A stretch of 64,000 nt of DNA from Providencia stuartii (GTDB taxonomy: Bacteria; Pseudomonadota; Gammaproteobacteria; Enterobacterales; Enterobacteriaceae), in the NCBI RefSeq assembly GCF_029277985.1, contig NZ_CP119546.1, forward strand, positions 1,550,001 through 1,614,000. Direction: 5' to 3'. The notes below the pieces were generated by a model, which did not search any database, had not been told where the DNA came from, and was given only the letters and a program-made list of their open reading frames with translations. A program made the position numbers and the translations under genes. Every line of letters starts with the position of its first letter. Positions within the stretch are counted from its first letter, which is position 1. Positions 19,958 to 28,679 of this stretch are shown here, in pieces.

Positions 19958-20851
19958 GTGAAACCTAGCGAGCTCTCTCAACCTTATTTATTACTATTGG
20001 ATGTTATCAATCCCGCAATTATTCAGCTTCACAAATCAACAGCCCAAATTGATACACTAATTGAAGGCCTTGGCGGTACACCGGATGGTATCGCTGTTGA
20101 CCCTATAAAAAGGTTAATTTATTGGAGCAATATGGGGGATAACTATGACGCCGATGATGGTTCTATAAATGTCATGAGTTTTGATGCCACAGAAAGAAAA
20201 ATGTTGGTAGGAAATGGGCTTGTACGAACGCCAAAACAACTCCAACTCGATCAACAAACTCAGCGTTTATATTGGTGTGACCGAGAAGGCGGAAAAGTTA
20301 GCTCATGTAACATTGACGGAACAGATTTACACGTTCATATTGAGCGACCTCGAAATAGCCTAAACAAAGTCGATATACTTGACCAATGTGTGGGAATTGC
20401 CGTTGATGCTCCGAATAACTGGCTTTACTGGACCCAAAAGGGAACGGCAAAGGGTGGGGTTGGTCGTTTATTTAGGGCGCCTTTACATCCCGCTAGCCAT
20501 TATCAGCCATCGTCGAGAAAAGATATTGAATTATTGCTCGGTGATCTTCCTGAGCCTATTGATCTATTACTTGATCAACAAGCGAATGTCCTTTATTGGA
20601 CCGACAGAGGCGGTGAACCAAGGGGTAATAGTTTAAACCGTGCTGACATTACCAGCAATGGGCTAACTCATTATCGCGTTATTTGTCGAGGCTTTAATGA
20701 AGCAATAGGTTTAACACATGATAAAGAAGCACAATTAATGTATGTTGCAGATCTGCTTGGTGGCGTTTATAAAGTGGCATTAGCGACAGGGGATGTCGAT
20801 AAAATATACCAAGGTAAAGGTTATACTGGCATCACTCAGTATGCAGGTTAA
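19958..20851 (+). CDS. YWTD/NHL-type six-bladed beta-propeller protein
   Basis: This 297-residue protein carries repeated blades in the LDL-receptor class B style: DGIAVDPIKRLIYWSNMG, LQLDQQTQRLYWCDREGG, GIAVDAPNNWLYWTQKG, LLLDQQANVLYWTDRGG and KEAQLMYVADLLGG. There is no signal peptide, so it is probably cytoplasmic. The GTG start follows GATGAGG; the overlapping ATG at 19956 is at once followed by a stop. Relatives in bacteria are annotated as sugar lactone lactonase-like or of unknown function. No catalytic role can be assigned. Confidence 0.75.
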   Translation: MKPSELSQPYLLLLDVINPAIIQLHKSTAQIDTLIEGLGGTPDGIAVDPIKRLIYWSNMGDNYDADDGSINVMSFDATERKMLVGNGLVRTPKQLQLDQQTQRLYWCDREGGKVSSCNIDGTDLHVHIERPRNSLNKVDILDQCVGIAVDAPNNWLYWTQKGTAKGGVGRLFRAPLHPASHYQPSSRKDIELLLGDLPEPIDLLLDQQANVLYWTDRGGEPRGNSLNRADITSNGLTHYRVICRGFNEAIGLTHDKEAQLMYVADLLGGVYKVALATGDVDKIYQGKGYTGITQYAG

Positions 20852-20870
20852 CCTATTTTAGACCGTTTTA

Positions 20871-21965
20871 TTATTGTGGCTCTTTCCCCATCTGGCGTAG
20901 AAAACGAATTTGAGCGCTCAGCAATTGTCGATAGCTAATACAGCGATACGGCATATTATGTTGTTTTGCAAGTTTTTCGATAATTGCTGCAAGTGCAGGG
21001 TAATGCCGATGATGCCAACCAGGAAAGAGATGATGAGTGAGGTGGTAATTTAATCCCCCAGTTAAACGCCATAAGTATTTAGGGGAGGGGAGCCAATCAC
21101 ACGCAGTAATAAAATTATGTTGATACCAGCCGTGAGGCATCTGCTGATTATCAGGTGCCTCAAAAAAGGCAGTTTCTGCCCAATGTGTGCCTAACAGCAA
21201 ATAGACAACAAATAAAGAAGCAATCATCTGGCTTACTAGATAGGTGAGCAAAATGGTCATCACACTAATACCATTATGATGGGCAATGAATAAGGGTAAT
21301 CCTAGCATTAATAATAGATGAGCAAGTTTGCTAGTAAAAAATAATAGCCAACCTGACCAGCCTGTTAAAATTCCACGTGATTTTAGCGGGGTTTTCCCTG
21401 TCCGATCAGACCAATCAAAAACGAATGCAATCCAAGTTAGAGAGAATGAAGCAATGAGTGGCCAATACAGGTATTGGTATTTCATGACTGGGCGCCATTT
21501 TTGAAAAGGCGTTTGTCGAAAAATACCATTTTCTTCCGTATCTAAATCATAATGCTCAATATTGGCATAGCGATGATGAAAATAGACATGTCTCGCACGC
21601 CAAAATTCAGGTTCAAGTCCCAGAGGTAAGGTAACTAGACGACCAAAAATACGATTGAGCCATGGTGTTTTAAACAGCGTATTATGGCAGGCATCATGTT
21701 GTCCAAGGACATTTAATAACATGATTAACAACACAAAACAGATATAGGCAATAACATAGACAAACGTTGAATACGTCAATAGCGTGGGAATATAACAGAT
21801 AATGGCAATCGCAAACATACCGAGAACTAAGCAGATATCCATTGAGCTAGCGTAAACATGGTCATTTTTACATTTTAGATATTCATTACTAGCCTGTTTT
21901 AATGCAAGATGAAAACGTTGCTCATCATTATTTTTAAAGTGCAATTCACTCAATGGTGTATCCAT
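20871..21965 (-). CDS. Membrane fatty acid desaturase family protein
   Basis: This 364-residue protein has several membrane helices and the three histidine boxes of di-iron desaturases: GQHDACHN, HVYFHHRYANIEHYD and the C-terminal NYHLTHHLFPGWHHRHYP. The last box resembles the xHxxHH of front-end and sphingolipid-type enzymes. It should introduce a double bond into an acyl lipid at the inner membrane. Its electron donor is not encoded nearby. It converges with the beta-propeller gene. Confidence 0.85.
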   Translation of the reverse strand: MDTPLSELHFKNNDEQRFHLALKQASNEYLKCKNDHVYASSMDICLVLGMFAIAIICYIPTLLTYSTFVYVIAYICFVLLIMLLNVLGQHDACHNTLFKTPWLNRIFGRLVTLPLGLEPEFWRARHVYFHHRYANIEHYDLDTEENGIFRQTPFQKWRPVMKYQYLYWPLIASFSLTWIAFVFDWSDRTGKTPLKSRGILTGWSGWLLFFTSKLAHLLLMLGLPLFIAHHNGISVMTILLTYLVSQMIASLFVVYLLLGTHWAETAFFEAPDNQQMPHGWYQHNFITACDWLPSPKYLWRLTGGLNYHLTHHLFPGWHHRHYPALAAIIEKLAKQHNMPYRCISYRQLLSAQIRFLRQMGKEPQ

Positions 21966-22024
21966 AATCTCACATAGCTAAAAAGTTAAATAACAGGTTA
22001 GGTGGTAGTAAAATAATGATGACA

Positions 22025-22501
22025 TTATTCGACACTATCATGACTGTCAGTGGTGTGTTTGGATAAGATAATCAAATTATTGTGTATCGTAAAGCCATTG
22101 CGTTGATAATAATTCTCGGCAGGAAAGCCTTTTTCTGTATTTAGGATAATAGCATTAAGATTATGCTGAACGCATTGTTGTTCAATGTGTTGCATAAAAG
22201 CACTTCCAAGACCTTTTCCTTGAAAATCAGGATGAATAAAGAGTTCATCAATATAATATTCTACTCCCTGATTCCACGGTTTTTTAAAGCCAAGGCAGGC
22301 ACCCACAATGCGTTTATCTATTTGAATAACAAAGCCCATAAAGTAATTATTACCTAAATGATGGGTAATAAATTCGATAATGGGCTGATGCGATGGCCAA
22401 TGTTCAAACCAAGGTGCTGAGCTATAGGTCTTGCAATAGAGTCTAGCGCATTCCTCAATCATTTCTTTTGTTAGTGGTATAAAATCAGCTTGTAGAGGCA
22501 T
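22025..22501 (-). CDS. GNAT family N-acetyltransferase (copy A)
   Basis: This 158-residue protein has the acetyl-CoA motif IHPDFQGKGLGSAFM (Q/RxxGxG/A) and the family core YYIDELF. It is clearly paralogous to the acetyltransferase at 40167-40619. Both share PW followed by EFI.HHL.NNYF.G, GF.KPW..G.EYYID and LNAI.L.TE.G.PAE..Y..NGF. The start at 22501 follows GGAG; an upstream in-frame ATG is less likely. The substrate is unknown; AAC(6')-type drug acetylation is possible but not shown. Confidence 0.8.
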   Translation of the reverse strand: MPLQADFIPLTKEMIEECARLYCKTYSSAPWFEHWPSHQPIIEFITHHLGNNYFMGFVIQIDKRIVGACLGFKKPWNQGVEYYIDELFIHPDFQGKGLGSAFMQHIEQQCVQHNLNAIILNTEKGFPAENYYQRNGFTIHNNLIILSKHTTDSHDSVE

Positions 22502-22761
22502 TGTGTGGTGCTCCATTATTTTTGATGGCAATAGTCTACCCAAATGGATTTAAAAGAAAATAAATGACTCGTATTTTTGAAAAATGCCTATTTCGTTTTT
22601 ATTGCCGATGGAGTCCGAGTTAGAGTTTTAAGGTATTGACCTAAATAGCTCTCTGAGGAAATGTTTTTATATCTACGTTGCACATCCGTTTCGACTTCTC
22701 TTCTAGGCTTCTCATAATGTTTTTGTAACGATTTTTTAGGTGAATTAAACCAACATTGATG

Positions 22762-22893
22762 TCATTCAGCTTCTGCCGTACTACTCATTATTATGTCATC
22801 GAGTTGGGTATGATGACTCACTGTGATATCAAAATCTCCTTTGGCTGCATTGATACCCATTTGTTTATTTATCGATTGGTAATTACTGTGCAT
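22762..22893 (-). pseudogene. Remnant of a CdiA/FHA-type exoprotein repeat
   Basis: Within a broken frame, 43 codons read S-N-Y-Q-S-I-N-K-Q followed by MGINAAKGDFDITVSHHTQL and then IIMSSTAEAE. This matches the conserved contact-dependent-inhibition haemagglutinin repeat (SNYxSV..Q.GI.AG.GGFDI.V..HTQL.G..I.STA). Flanking frames are closed by stops. It is evidence for a lost cdiA-like gene on this strand. The rest of 22.54-23.05 kb shows nothing else I can name. Confidence 0.6.
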
Positions 22894-23060
22894 CTCGATT
22901 TTGCTTGATCCCCTTGCGTGTTGATGGCACGGGTTAGGCTGATAGCGTTTTTCGAGTATGGAGATAAAAAGAACGTGTAAATAGACCGATACCTTGAAAT
23001 TTGAAAGTTAAGAGATGAGCAAGAGGGAGAGTGTAAAAAAATGAGGTAGCTAAATAAGAA

Positions 23061-23239
23061 ATGGCAAAACCTCAAAATATACAAGAGGGTTATGCCCCAA
23101 CCGAGGTAAACACAACGGCATACCACAACTCGTTTTACGTGGTCAGTGGCAAAAAGAACTAAGGTTTGAGGTGAGAAGCCACTATCCCCTTACTCGTTAA
23201 GCTGGACAGTTGATTATCCGGTTGGCTGAGAGCTTGTAA
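23061..23239 (+). pseudogene. Frameshifted symE-like toxin gene
   Basis: An ATG opens MAKPQNIQEGYAPTEV; after a frameshift near 23112 the frame continues IPQLVLRGQWQKELRFEV, then YPLTR, a stop, and AGQLIIRLAESL. This is the SymE pattern (xPxLxLxGxWLxxxGFxxGxxxxVxxGxLIIxLAE). SymE proteins are an SOS-linked, AbrB-fold family often found beside Rhs and other polymorphic toxins. The copy is inactivated and ends 42 bases from the stop of the convergent gene. Confidence 0.6.
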
Positions 23240-23281
23240 GATCGTTAATTTAGATTTCAGTGTGGAATAGAGATCCTCCCA

Positions 23282-23731
23282 TTAAGTAATGGAATAAAGA
23301 TCTTGAATGTAACGCTCAACAAATAGTTTTAATTCACAAGATGGATAAGACTCTTTAGTTTGAATTAAATAAGCATCATCATAAATTATTCTTGAATTCA
23401 ATGAGCTAGATATTATATATAAAATTAAAGCTGAAAATTTTAAGTTAGCCTCACCTCTTGTGGAGACACTTCCCATGTATGGGTATTCTATATCTTCTAT
23501 ATCACGTAGATTTTCTTCAATAAAATTAAAGCTCACCCAACAAAAATAATCATACTGGTGGTCATGTATATAGATAAACTTATCAACTAAGTTTACTCCT
23601 TTTTTCGCGGATATCCCTATCGTTAATTGTTTTGTAGACAAAGAAAAGTCATTAAATCCATCGATGATACTATTGAGGATATCTTCAAATTGAGGAAGCT
23701 TTTTAATTGGAAATAAAATTTCGGTAGACAT
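23282..23731 (-). CDS. Hypothetical protein, probable orphan immunity protein
   Basis: This 149-residue acidic cytoplasmic protein has no signal peptide or membrane segment. I do not recognise the family. Size, AT-rich composition and its place among CdiA and symE remnants suggest an orphan immunity protein. It converges on a symE remnant 42 bases away, the same arrangement as the SUKH and CdiI-like genes further right. The start at 23731 has GGAGG upstream (reading aaatggaggaaaataATG). Confidence 0.55.
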   Translation of the reverse strand: MSTEILFPIKKLPQFEDILNSIIDGFNDFSLSTKQLTIGISAKKGVNLVDKFIYIHDHQYDYFCWVSFNFIEENLRDIEDIEYPYMGSVSTRGEANLKFSALILYIISSSLNSRIIYDDAYLIQTKESYPSCELKLFVERYIQDLYSIT

Positions 23732-23995
23732 TATTTTCCTCCATTTGTGCTAATTGAGCTACGTATAGTAATCTTCGATACAGTTTAACTCTACCTAGGT
23801 CTTACATAATGACTCGCTACTGTAAACAAATCAAAAATTTAACTTTATGTTAGGTAACAACTGTCTGAAATGACATTAGCTATGTTCGCTTCACAAAGTG
23901 GGCAAGCTCATTGAACCAGAGATCCGCTGAGAGCGAAAAGCGGAAGTTGACCTTGCTCCGATATAATTAGTTTGTCGGAAGATCTCTAAAAATTA

Positions 23996-24139
23996 ATGGT
24001 ACGTTTTGTAGGGATACTTACACTACTTTCAGCCATTAGCTTAAAAAGTCACTGGCTGAAAACGGCAGGATTTGAGATCGGTTTCACATTTACCGTCAAT
24101 ATTTTAAACTGCTGTTTGGTATTAAATACCGGACAGTGA
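23996..24139 (+). pseudogene. Truncated symE-like gene
   Basis: A 47-codon frame reads MVRFVGILTLLSAISLKSHW, then LKTAGFEIGFTFTV and ends CLVLNTGQ. This matches the SymE core (I.LKG.WL..AGF..G..V.V...C.VL). The gene lacks a normal N terminus, and a Gln-rich tail continues in another frame after 24140. It is probably decayed. A GAGCGAAAAGCGG motif lies just upstream at 23933-23945. Confidence 0.55.
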
Positions 24140-24413
24140 AGATATCCAGACGATTAAGCAGCAAAATCAGCAACAACAAGCTCCGATCACCGCATTTAAG
24201 CTTAAGGCGCTGATCGGGGAGTGGTGTGGGGTGATTTACCTGTGTTGGTGTGCAGTTATAGCCAAAGTAGGTAATTATACAATTGATTTTTTTAATTATT
24301 CATATATACCTTTTTCTTCTGCAATGGATATTAATTCATCCTCCAATGATCCCTGAATTTCATCACCTTTATACGAAATGATTGGCTTACATGCCTAAAT
24401 CACATAAAGCTTA

Positions 24414-25298
24414 TTAATAATTCACCATCGTCTTTCTTATATTTTCAATGCGTTCAGCTATATCTGGGGGAAGACGAGGTGTTAAATATGACGCAATTTT
24501 TCCGGGCATTTTCCCTGTAGCAAAACTATCTAGGCCTGATTGAAGGTAGGCATTGATTTGTTCATAAAACTGGGTTTCTGCTTTAGGATTATCAATATTC
24601 AGAAAGCTGAATAGATGAACGGCAGGGTTAAATATATATTCTTTTTTCTCGTCATTATTATATGTGAAGAGTATTATGCGTGAAAGTTCCCTATAGGAGC
24701 GTAATGATAAGTTGTCATTTATATAAACACTTTTTCCATCCCATAAATAGAAACACTTTAGTACCCTATCAATATAAAGCAACGGATGCTTCTTCCGGAA
24801 AATTATCTTCTTTGCAATCCAAATAAAACCAATAAAGCTAATCAGAAAATGAACAGAATGCATAATAAATGAAGGTGTTTCTGATACATAAGTGCTCATG
24901 TTAGGATTTAACTTACTATAAATGTAATCAAAAATATTAATTCCATCTTTTTCAGCAAGATAGCCATATCTTGCATAATATGTCTTCAATAGTCTCGTTT
25001 CAAAATTATCAGCATCGTTTTCGTCTGTATTATATTTATCAAATCTTTCCGGTGTTTTTTCTTTCATGTAAGAAATTTGTTCATTCAAAATGTACATTTT
25101 AGACTGATAAATTTCTATCTGTTCACATGTCGTGATAATACACATTATAAAAAAGAAAGCTGCCAGAGGTATATAAAACAATCTGACCTTTTGATTTTCC
25201 TTGCAATTCAGACTTATTTTTTCGGATGAAATTTTTTGGTAGAGACCTTGTCTGAAATAATCAACCTTTGTTATTTTTTCTGGGGTTTCCATTTCCAT
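24414..25298 (-). CDS. Hypothetical membrane protein, possible T6SS/Rhs-associated (DUF6708-like)
   Basis: This 294-residue protein has two membrane segments (about residues 42-62 and 145-165) separated by a charged region with a predicted coiled coil. The C-terminal part, LLYIDRVLKCFYLWDGKSVY onward, loosely resembles membrane proteins found beside Rhs and type VI effectors. That link is weak. Its ATG overlaps the stop of the upstream gene by one base (TAATG), so the two are translationally coupled. Base composition is strongly AT-rich, which suggests transfer. Confidence 0.45.
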   Translation of the reverse strand: MEMETPEKITKVDYFRQGLYQKISSEKISLNCKENQKVRLFYIPLAAFFFIMCIITTCEQIEIYQSKMYILNEQISYMKEKTPERFDKYNTDENDADNFETRLLKTYYARYGYLAEKDGINIFDYIYSKLNPNMSTYVSETPSFIMHSVHFLISFIGFIWIAKKIIFRKKHPLLYIDRVLKCFYLWDGKSVYINDNLSLRSYRELSRIILFTYNNDEKKEYIFNPAVHLFSFLNIDNPKAETQFYEQINAYLQSGLDSFATGKMPGKIASYLTPRLPPDIAERIENIRKTMVNY

Positions 25299-25744
25299 TA
25301 CACTCCATTATACGTATTTATAATCTCTTTTTTATATTCAATACACAGCGCTATAACACAAAGAACTGCCATAATGATTTTTTCATCATGCACACTGCCA
25401 TAATAAATTTTTGAATCATAAAAAGATAAAAAAATTAATATGACAGCCAGCGTTAATGGAAATCGGAACTTCCTGTTGTGGAAAATCAGTTTTTTTTCAG
25501 GATACATATAAATCTTGTCAGCATAGACGCGCCGCTGGATTTCAATGAAAATATAAATAATGATAAATGAGATAGAAATGCGGTTTATGATAAAAACCTC
25601 GTTCCCCATGTCAGCTCTGATTATAAAAAAAGACCATAAATAAAGTAAAACAGGCAGGAGTACCATTTTATGACGAATAATGAGAGTTGGTAGTATGACC
25701 AGATTGAGAACTGCTATAGTCAGATATTCTATGGCATTTGGCAT
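25298..25744 (-). CDS. Hypothetical four-helix membrane protein
   Basis: This 148-residue, very hydrophobic protein has about four membrane segments (around 8-25, 28-45, 50-68 and 95-135), with a short basic loop in the middle. I do not recognise it. It is co-transcribed and overlaps by one base with the next membrane gene, so the pair probably acts together. They may be an immunity or accessory pair for a lost toxin. That role is inference only. Confidence 0.45.
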   Translation of the reverse strand: MPNAIEYLTIAVLNLVILPTLIIRHKMVLLPVLLYLWSFFIIRADMGNEVFIINRISISFIIIYIFIEIQRRVYADKIYMYPEKKLIFHNRKFRFPLTLAVILIFLSFYDSKIYYGSVHDEKIIMAVLCVIALCIEYKKEIINTYNGV

Positions 25745-26087
25745 AATAATCAGTATGTGATGAATTTAGGGTCTATTTTACAGGAGGAAAAACTAAATAA
25801 CACGTAATTTATTGGGCTTGACGTCTAGGAATTTCAAAATTCCGGAGGCCACGTAAAACCAGGCTCGCAAAGGACGAAATTCGCCCTTAATTACGCCATA
25901 AAAAGCTTGTTAAATGTCTCAAGGAGTGAAGCGGACGATGAATATGATTAACGTGGCAAGAAATAACATTCTCGATATGCGCTTACAGACAATAATTTAT
26001 TTTTATACGAAAATCCGAAATGAAGATTTAAATATATTAAAAAGGGAATATATGCGTACTCGTCCAGCCTCTCGATTGATAGTCCTT

Positions 26088-26253
26088 TGATCTGCCTTAA
26101 TAAAACAGGACACTTTAATAATAGAATATAATCTAATTATTGAGGTGTTAAATGAAAAAACGAACAAACAGAATTTATACCACTGAGTTTAAGCAAGAAG
26201 CGGTTGCATTAGTCACTAAACAAGCTACTCCAACTTTAAGTAATTATAATTAA
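26088..26253 (+). mobile_element. Clipped left end of an IS3-family insertion sequence
   Basis: TGATCTGCC, followed by AAAACAGGACACTTT, looks like an IS3-type left inverted repeat. A 33-codon frame from the ATG at 26152 begins MKKRTNRIYTTEFKQEAVAL, the start of OrfA. Homology stops near 26230, where integrase-remnant sequence begins. No right end is present. The 25745-26087 stretch before it shows no gene. Confidence 0.6.
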
Positions 26254-26506
26254 ATTCACTCGTATAAATATGTCTGCTATTGGCACAGAGCGGAACAGTG
26301 TGTTTTCGTTTCATCTTCATTCTAGCAGCAGGTATCTTCCATTCTTTGGTTTCAAAGTTGATTTCATCCCAACGGACGTCAGCGGCTTTCGCAGGGAGAG
26401 ATATGGTGAGTCGCTGAGCTACATAAACAAGCATTGATCTCTTTAACTGATAAGGGGTTGGTTTGTCTTGCCAATTTTGATGTTTTATTGTTTTTAGGCA
26501 TCTCAA
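26254..26506 (-). pseudogene. Remnant of a P4-type tyrosine integrase
   Basis: The translated piece contains WDEINFETKEWKIPAARMKM, identical to the intact integrase at 41.5-42.7 kb, flanked by the aligned TIS.PA.AA.V and HTVPL. Both the N-terminal half and the C-terminal catalytic HxxR...Y region are missing. The catalytic Arg position reads Leu (TISLPAK against TISRPAE). The clipped IS3 end abuts it on the left. It probably belonged to an earlier island in the same ssrA site. Confidence 0.8.
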
Positions 26507-26589
26507 AAACGATAAAGGTTTGCGAGGTGCCTATCAAGGTGCCTAAGATGATTGGATTTAATTAGGTGACATCAGACTGCGCAGGACAT

Positions 26590-26625
26590 AAAAAAGCCCG
26601 CAACTCATTGAGTTAGCGGGCTTTT
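26590..26625. terminator. ssrA-type terminator copy at the left att region
   Basis: AAAAAAGCCCGC pairs with GCGGGCTTTT around an inner AACTC/GAGTT stem. It corresponds in position and flanks to the terminator next to ssrA at 42833-42871. Confidence 0.75.
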
Positions 26626-26657
26626 CAGTCTTCTTTGGACGTCCTTAGAAGATAATT

Positions 26658-26680
26658 TGGTGGGCTGGCGGAGTCTGAAT
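26658..26680 (+). other. Decayed attL-like copy of the ssrA 3' end
   Basis: TGGTGGGCTGGCGGAGTCTG matches the ssrA 3' end (TGGTGGAGCTGGCGGGAGTT at 42911) in the same orientation, apart from two single-base losses and one insertion. Sequence to its left (26517-26657) also parallels the DNA between the integrase and ssrA. To its right, TTGGGCCCATTGTTGGGCCTAA (in two halves, 26738-26755) resembles the paired TGGGCCTA motifs beside the integrase. This marks the likely left end of the second island. Nothing else is seen up to 26.88 kb. Confidence 0.6.
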
Positions 26681-26883
26681 CGAGCTTGTATAGTGTTGAT
26701 TTTAAATTAATAAAATACAATTCAACTTTTAGTTTGGGCCCATTGTTGGGCCTAAGGTTTATTTTACTGTTTTTTTTGATGGCAGGCTCAAAATTTCGCT
26801 TGCCATCTTAACATATAGTAAGAGATTAATGAGAATTTTGTAGATTCAGTGTTTATAGAACTACTCTATTTCTCTTTACAGTA

Positions 26884-27561
26884 TTAGCTATAAATTTCCT
26901 TGACTAAAGGCAATAACCCTAATGCAGTTAATTGAATCTCTATTTCATTGGCTTTTCTGATGTCGTCTTTATCTGAACCATCAAACACATGGTCGGTACT
27001 GATGATCAAAGTACCGTTGTTTTTTTCATTTTCAATATCAATAAGTTCAGCCGCCATAGGTAATTGTTGTTGCGTGATTTTTTTGTTTAAATAAAGCATC
27101 CAGCCAACGGGGAGTCTGTCAGGGAAAACATTTTTTTTATTATACCTATATCCATTAGTATCAATCCGCATACAAACGATTTTATAGGCACTAAAATAAT
27201 AATTTATGGCCTCTATTACAGCATTTTTTTTGATGTAGTTAATATCATCAATAGTAAACTCAAGATTATAGATTAATCCAGAACTGGTATACTTTATATT
27301 CAATGCCTTGTTTTCATTAGCCCATATTGATTCCATACAATCAAAGTAAGGAATATCCTTTAATAAATTGGTTGGTGTGTTTTGATTAAAGGCTTTCTTT
27401 TTTAATGCATCTTCAAGAGTATCGCCTGTTAAATACCATGAGTCCTCTTTTTCATTAGTAATTGATTCACATGTTAAAATCATATGACTAAAAATATCAA
27501 TTAAAGATGGAGTTGATATTTCTTCATTTAGCTCGATATCTAACTTAATTAATAAGTCCAT
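26884..27561 (-). CDS. Imm52-like immunity protein for the Tox-REase-5 effector
   Basis: This 225-residue cytoplasmic protein sits 13 bases after the nuclease toxin gene, the usual immunity position. The segment LPVGWMLYLNKKI fits my memory of the Imm52 family, which accompanies Tox-REase-5 toxins. The C-terminal NNGTLIISTDHVFDG and the final helix support this. It should bind and neutralise the toxin in the producer and kin. The TsiT protein of Pseudomonas occupies the same place. The family name is tentative; the immunity role is well supported by context. Confidence 0.65.
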   Translation of the reverse strand: MDLLIKLDIELNEEISTPSLIDIFSHMILTCESITNEKEDSWYLTGDTLEDALKKKAFNQNTPTNLLKDIPYFDCMESIWANENKALNIKYTSSGLIYNLEFTIDDINYIKKNAVIEAINYYFSAYKIVCMRIDTNGYRYNKKNVFPDRLPVGWMLYLNKKITQQQLPMAAELIDIENEKNNGTLIISTDHVFDGSDKDDIRKANEIEIQLTALGLLPLVKEIYS

Positions 27562-27574
27562 GGCTACCTCAAAA

Positions 27575-28339
27575 CTATGGTGTGTAATGTGTCCGTACCT
27601 GTGATAGTGGTTCTAATAGTACTTCACAAAATTCAAACATCTTTTTATGTGAAAAATGCCAATCAATAAATGATCTGCTTTTAAACTGGTTGGAACATAA
27701 CCAATTTTGATCAGTTGCTTGCTTAAGTATTTTTTTATCTTCTCCCATAAATTTATTTGGTTTACCTTTACTATTAAAGAAAAAATCATAATTATCTTTC
27801 GTTTCAATAAAGTTACATTCACTGGGTACCCAACCATCAAAAATAACATTATTTTTTGTTCTTGTTGGTACAGGAATTGTGCATTCCCATTCATCAATAT
27901 ATTTAATCTGACCTGCTGGGGTATCAACGGTTCTTATTTGTGTGTTACATATTCTAGCCTGATACTCATAAGCACTTGGTGAGCGTGTATTCGTTATATT
28001 ACTTTCATGAGGAATAATGTACGGAATAGCAGGGCAATCCTTACATCCTTTACTCGCTTCAATTGCAGCAACACCAATCGATGAGCCAGCAACAGCTCCT
28101 GTAGCCGAACCTTGTCCACGATTTCGACGACCATTTACATCTTCGTCATCAATTCCACCAATGGCTATACTTTCATACTCACGAATTTTATCACCGTAAC
28201 TTGTGTTATCTCCCCATTCATCATCTCCACTACCTGACGAAGAAGGAAAACCGATTTTTGAGGCTTCTTGTGTTACTGCTGCTAACCCACCTAATGTCGC
28301 TAGTCCAGCCGCGGCAAGAATTACTAAAGGAAATGGCAT
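27575..28339 (-). CDS. TseT-like type VI effector with Tox-REase-5 nuclease domain
   Basis: This 254-residue protein starts with a hydrophobic helix (residues 4-23), then a Gly/Ser/Asp-rich linker (about 30-90). The C-terminal toxin domain (about 120-254) has the Tox-REase-5 pattern: YQARI, IDEW, FDGW, then E179-T-K181, YDFFF, G-K-P, FMGEDKKILKQA and a late W-HF. D168 with E179xK181 form a PD-(D/E)XK-type active site. It should be delivered by a T6SS to cut DNA in rival cells. The ATG at 28339 lies one base past the co-adaptor stop. No T6SS structural genes are in the window. Confidence 0.82.
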   Translation of the reverse strand: MPFPLVILAAAGLATLGGLAAVTQEASKIGFPSSSGSGDDEWGDNTSYGDKIREYESIAIGGIDDEDVNGRRNRGQGSATGAVAGSSIGVAAIEASKGCKDCPAIPYIIPHESNITNTRSPSAYEYQARICNTQIRTVDTPAGQIKYIDEWECTIPVPTRTKNNVIFDGWVPSECNFIETKDNYDFFFNSKGKPNKFMGEDKKILKQATDQNWLCSNQFKSRSFIDWHFSHKKMFEFCEVLLEPLSQVRTHYTP

Positions 28340-28340
28340 A

Positions 28341-28679
28341 TTAAGTTCTCCATTCAATCAATTTCATGGCTATCCGTAAAAAATCTTGATACTGCTGCTC
28401 TGGCACGCGATTTTTTTCCTCAAGCATATTTCTAATTTCTGGCTTTAAATGAAAGTCAGGGCAGCAAGCTTCGTAAAATAAAAATGATCGAATTAACGGT
28501 TCTTGAGTGAAACCGAGGGAGAGAATATATTGAAATGCGGATTCTAAACGTTTATTCAATGTTTCGAGGTTCTGGAGTTTATTCAAATGATGTTGATAAA
28601 AATCAGCACTCACTTGAGTCACATAATCACTCTGTTCAATATTTTGGATTTTCTTTAATTGTTCTTCGCTAAACTGCAT
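28341..28679 (-). CDS. Small T6SS co-adaptor (co-TecT-like)
   Basis: This 112-residue helical, charged protein overlaps the DUF4123 gene by 11 bases and ends one base before the toxin start. I recognise no domain. The Pseudomonas TseT locus has a co-chaperone gene in exactly this position, between the DUF4123 chaperone and the toxin. Its role in holding the adaptor until toxin loading is inferred from that synteny. Confidence 0.6.
   Translation of the reverse strand: MQFSEEQLKKIQNIEQSDYVTQVSADFYQHHLNKLQNLETLNKRLESAFQYILSLGFTQEPLIRSFLFYEACCPDFHLKPEIRNMLEEKNRVPEQQYQDFLRIAMKLIEWRT

Noticed and set aside
22616..22760. A frame with a run of basic and aromatic residues (SLQKHYEKPRREVE)
   Set aside because: A resemblance to ribosomal protein S21 was considered, but it is too short and weak to support.
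26225..26506. A 93-codon frame that could be called an intact integrase gene
   Set aside because: It matches only a short internal segment of the intact integrase and lacks the catalytic H-R-Y region, so it is listed as a remnant.
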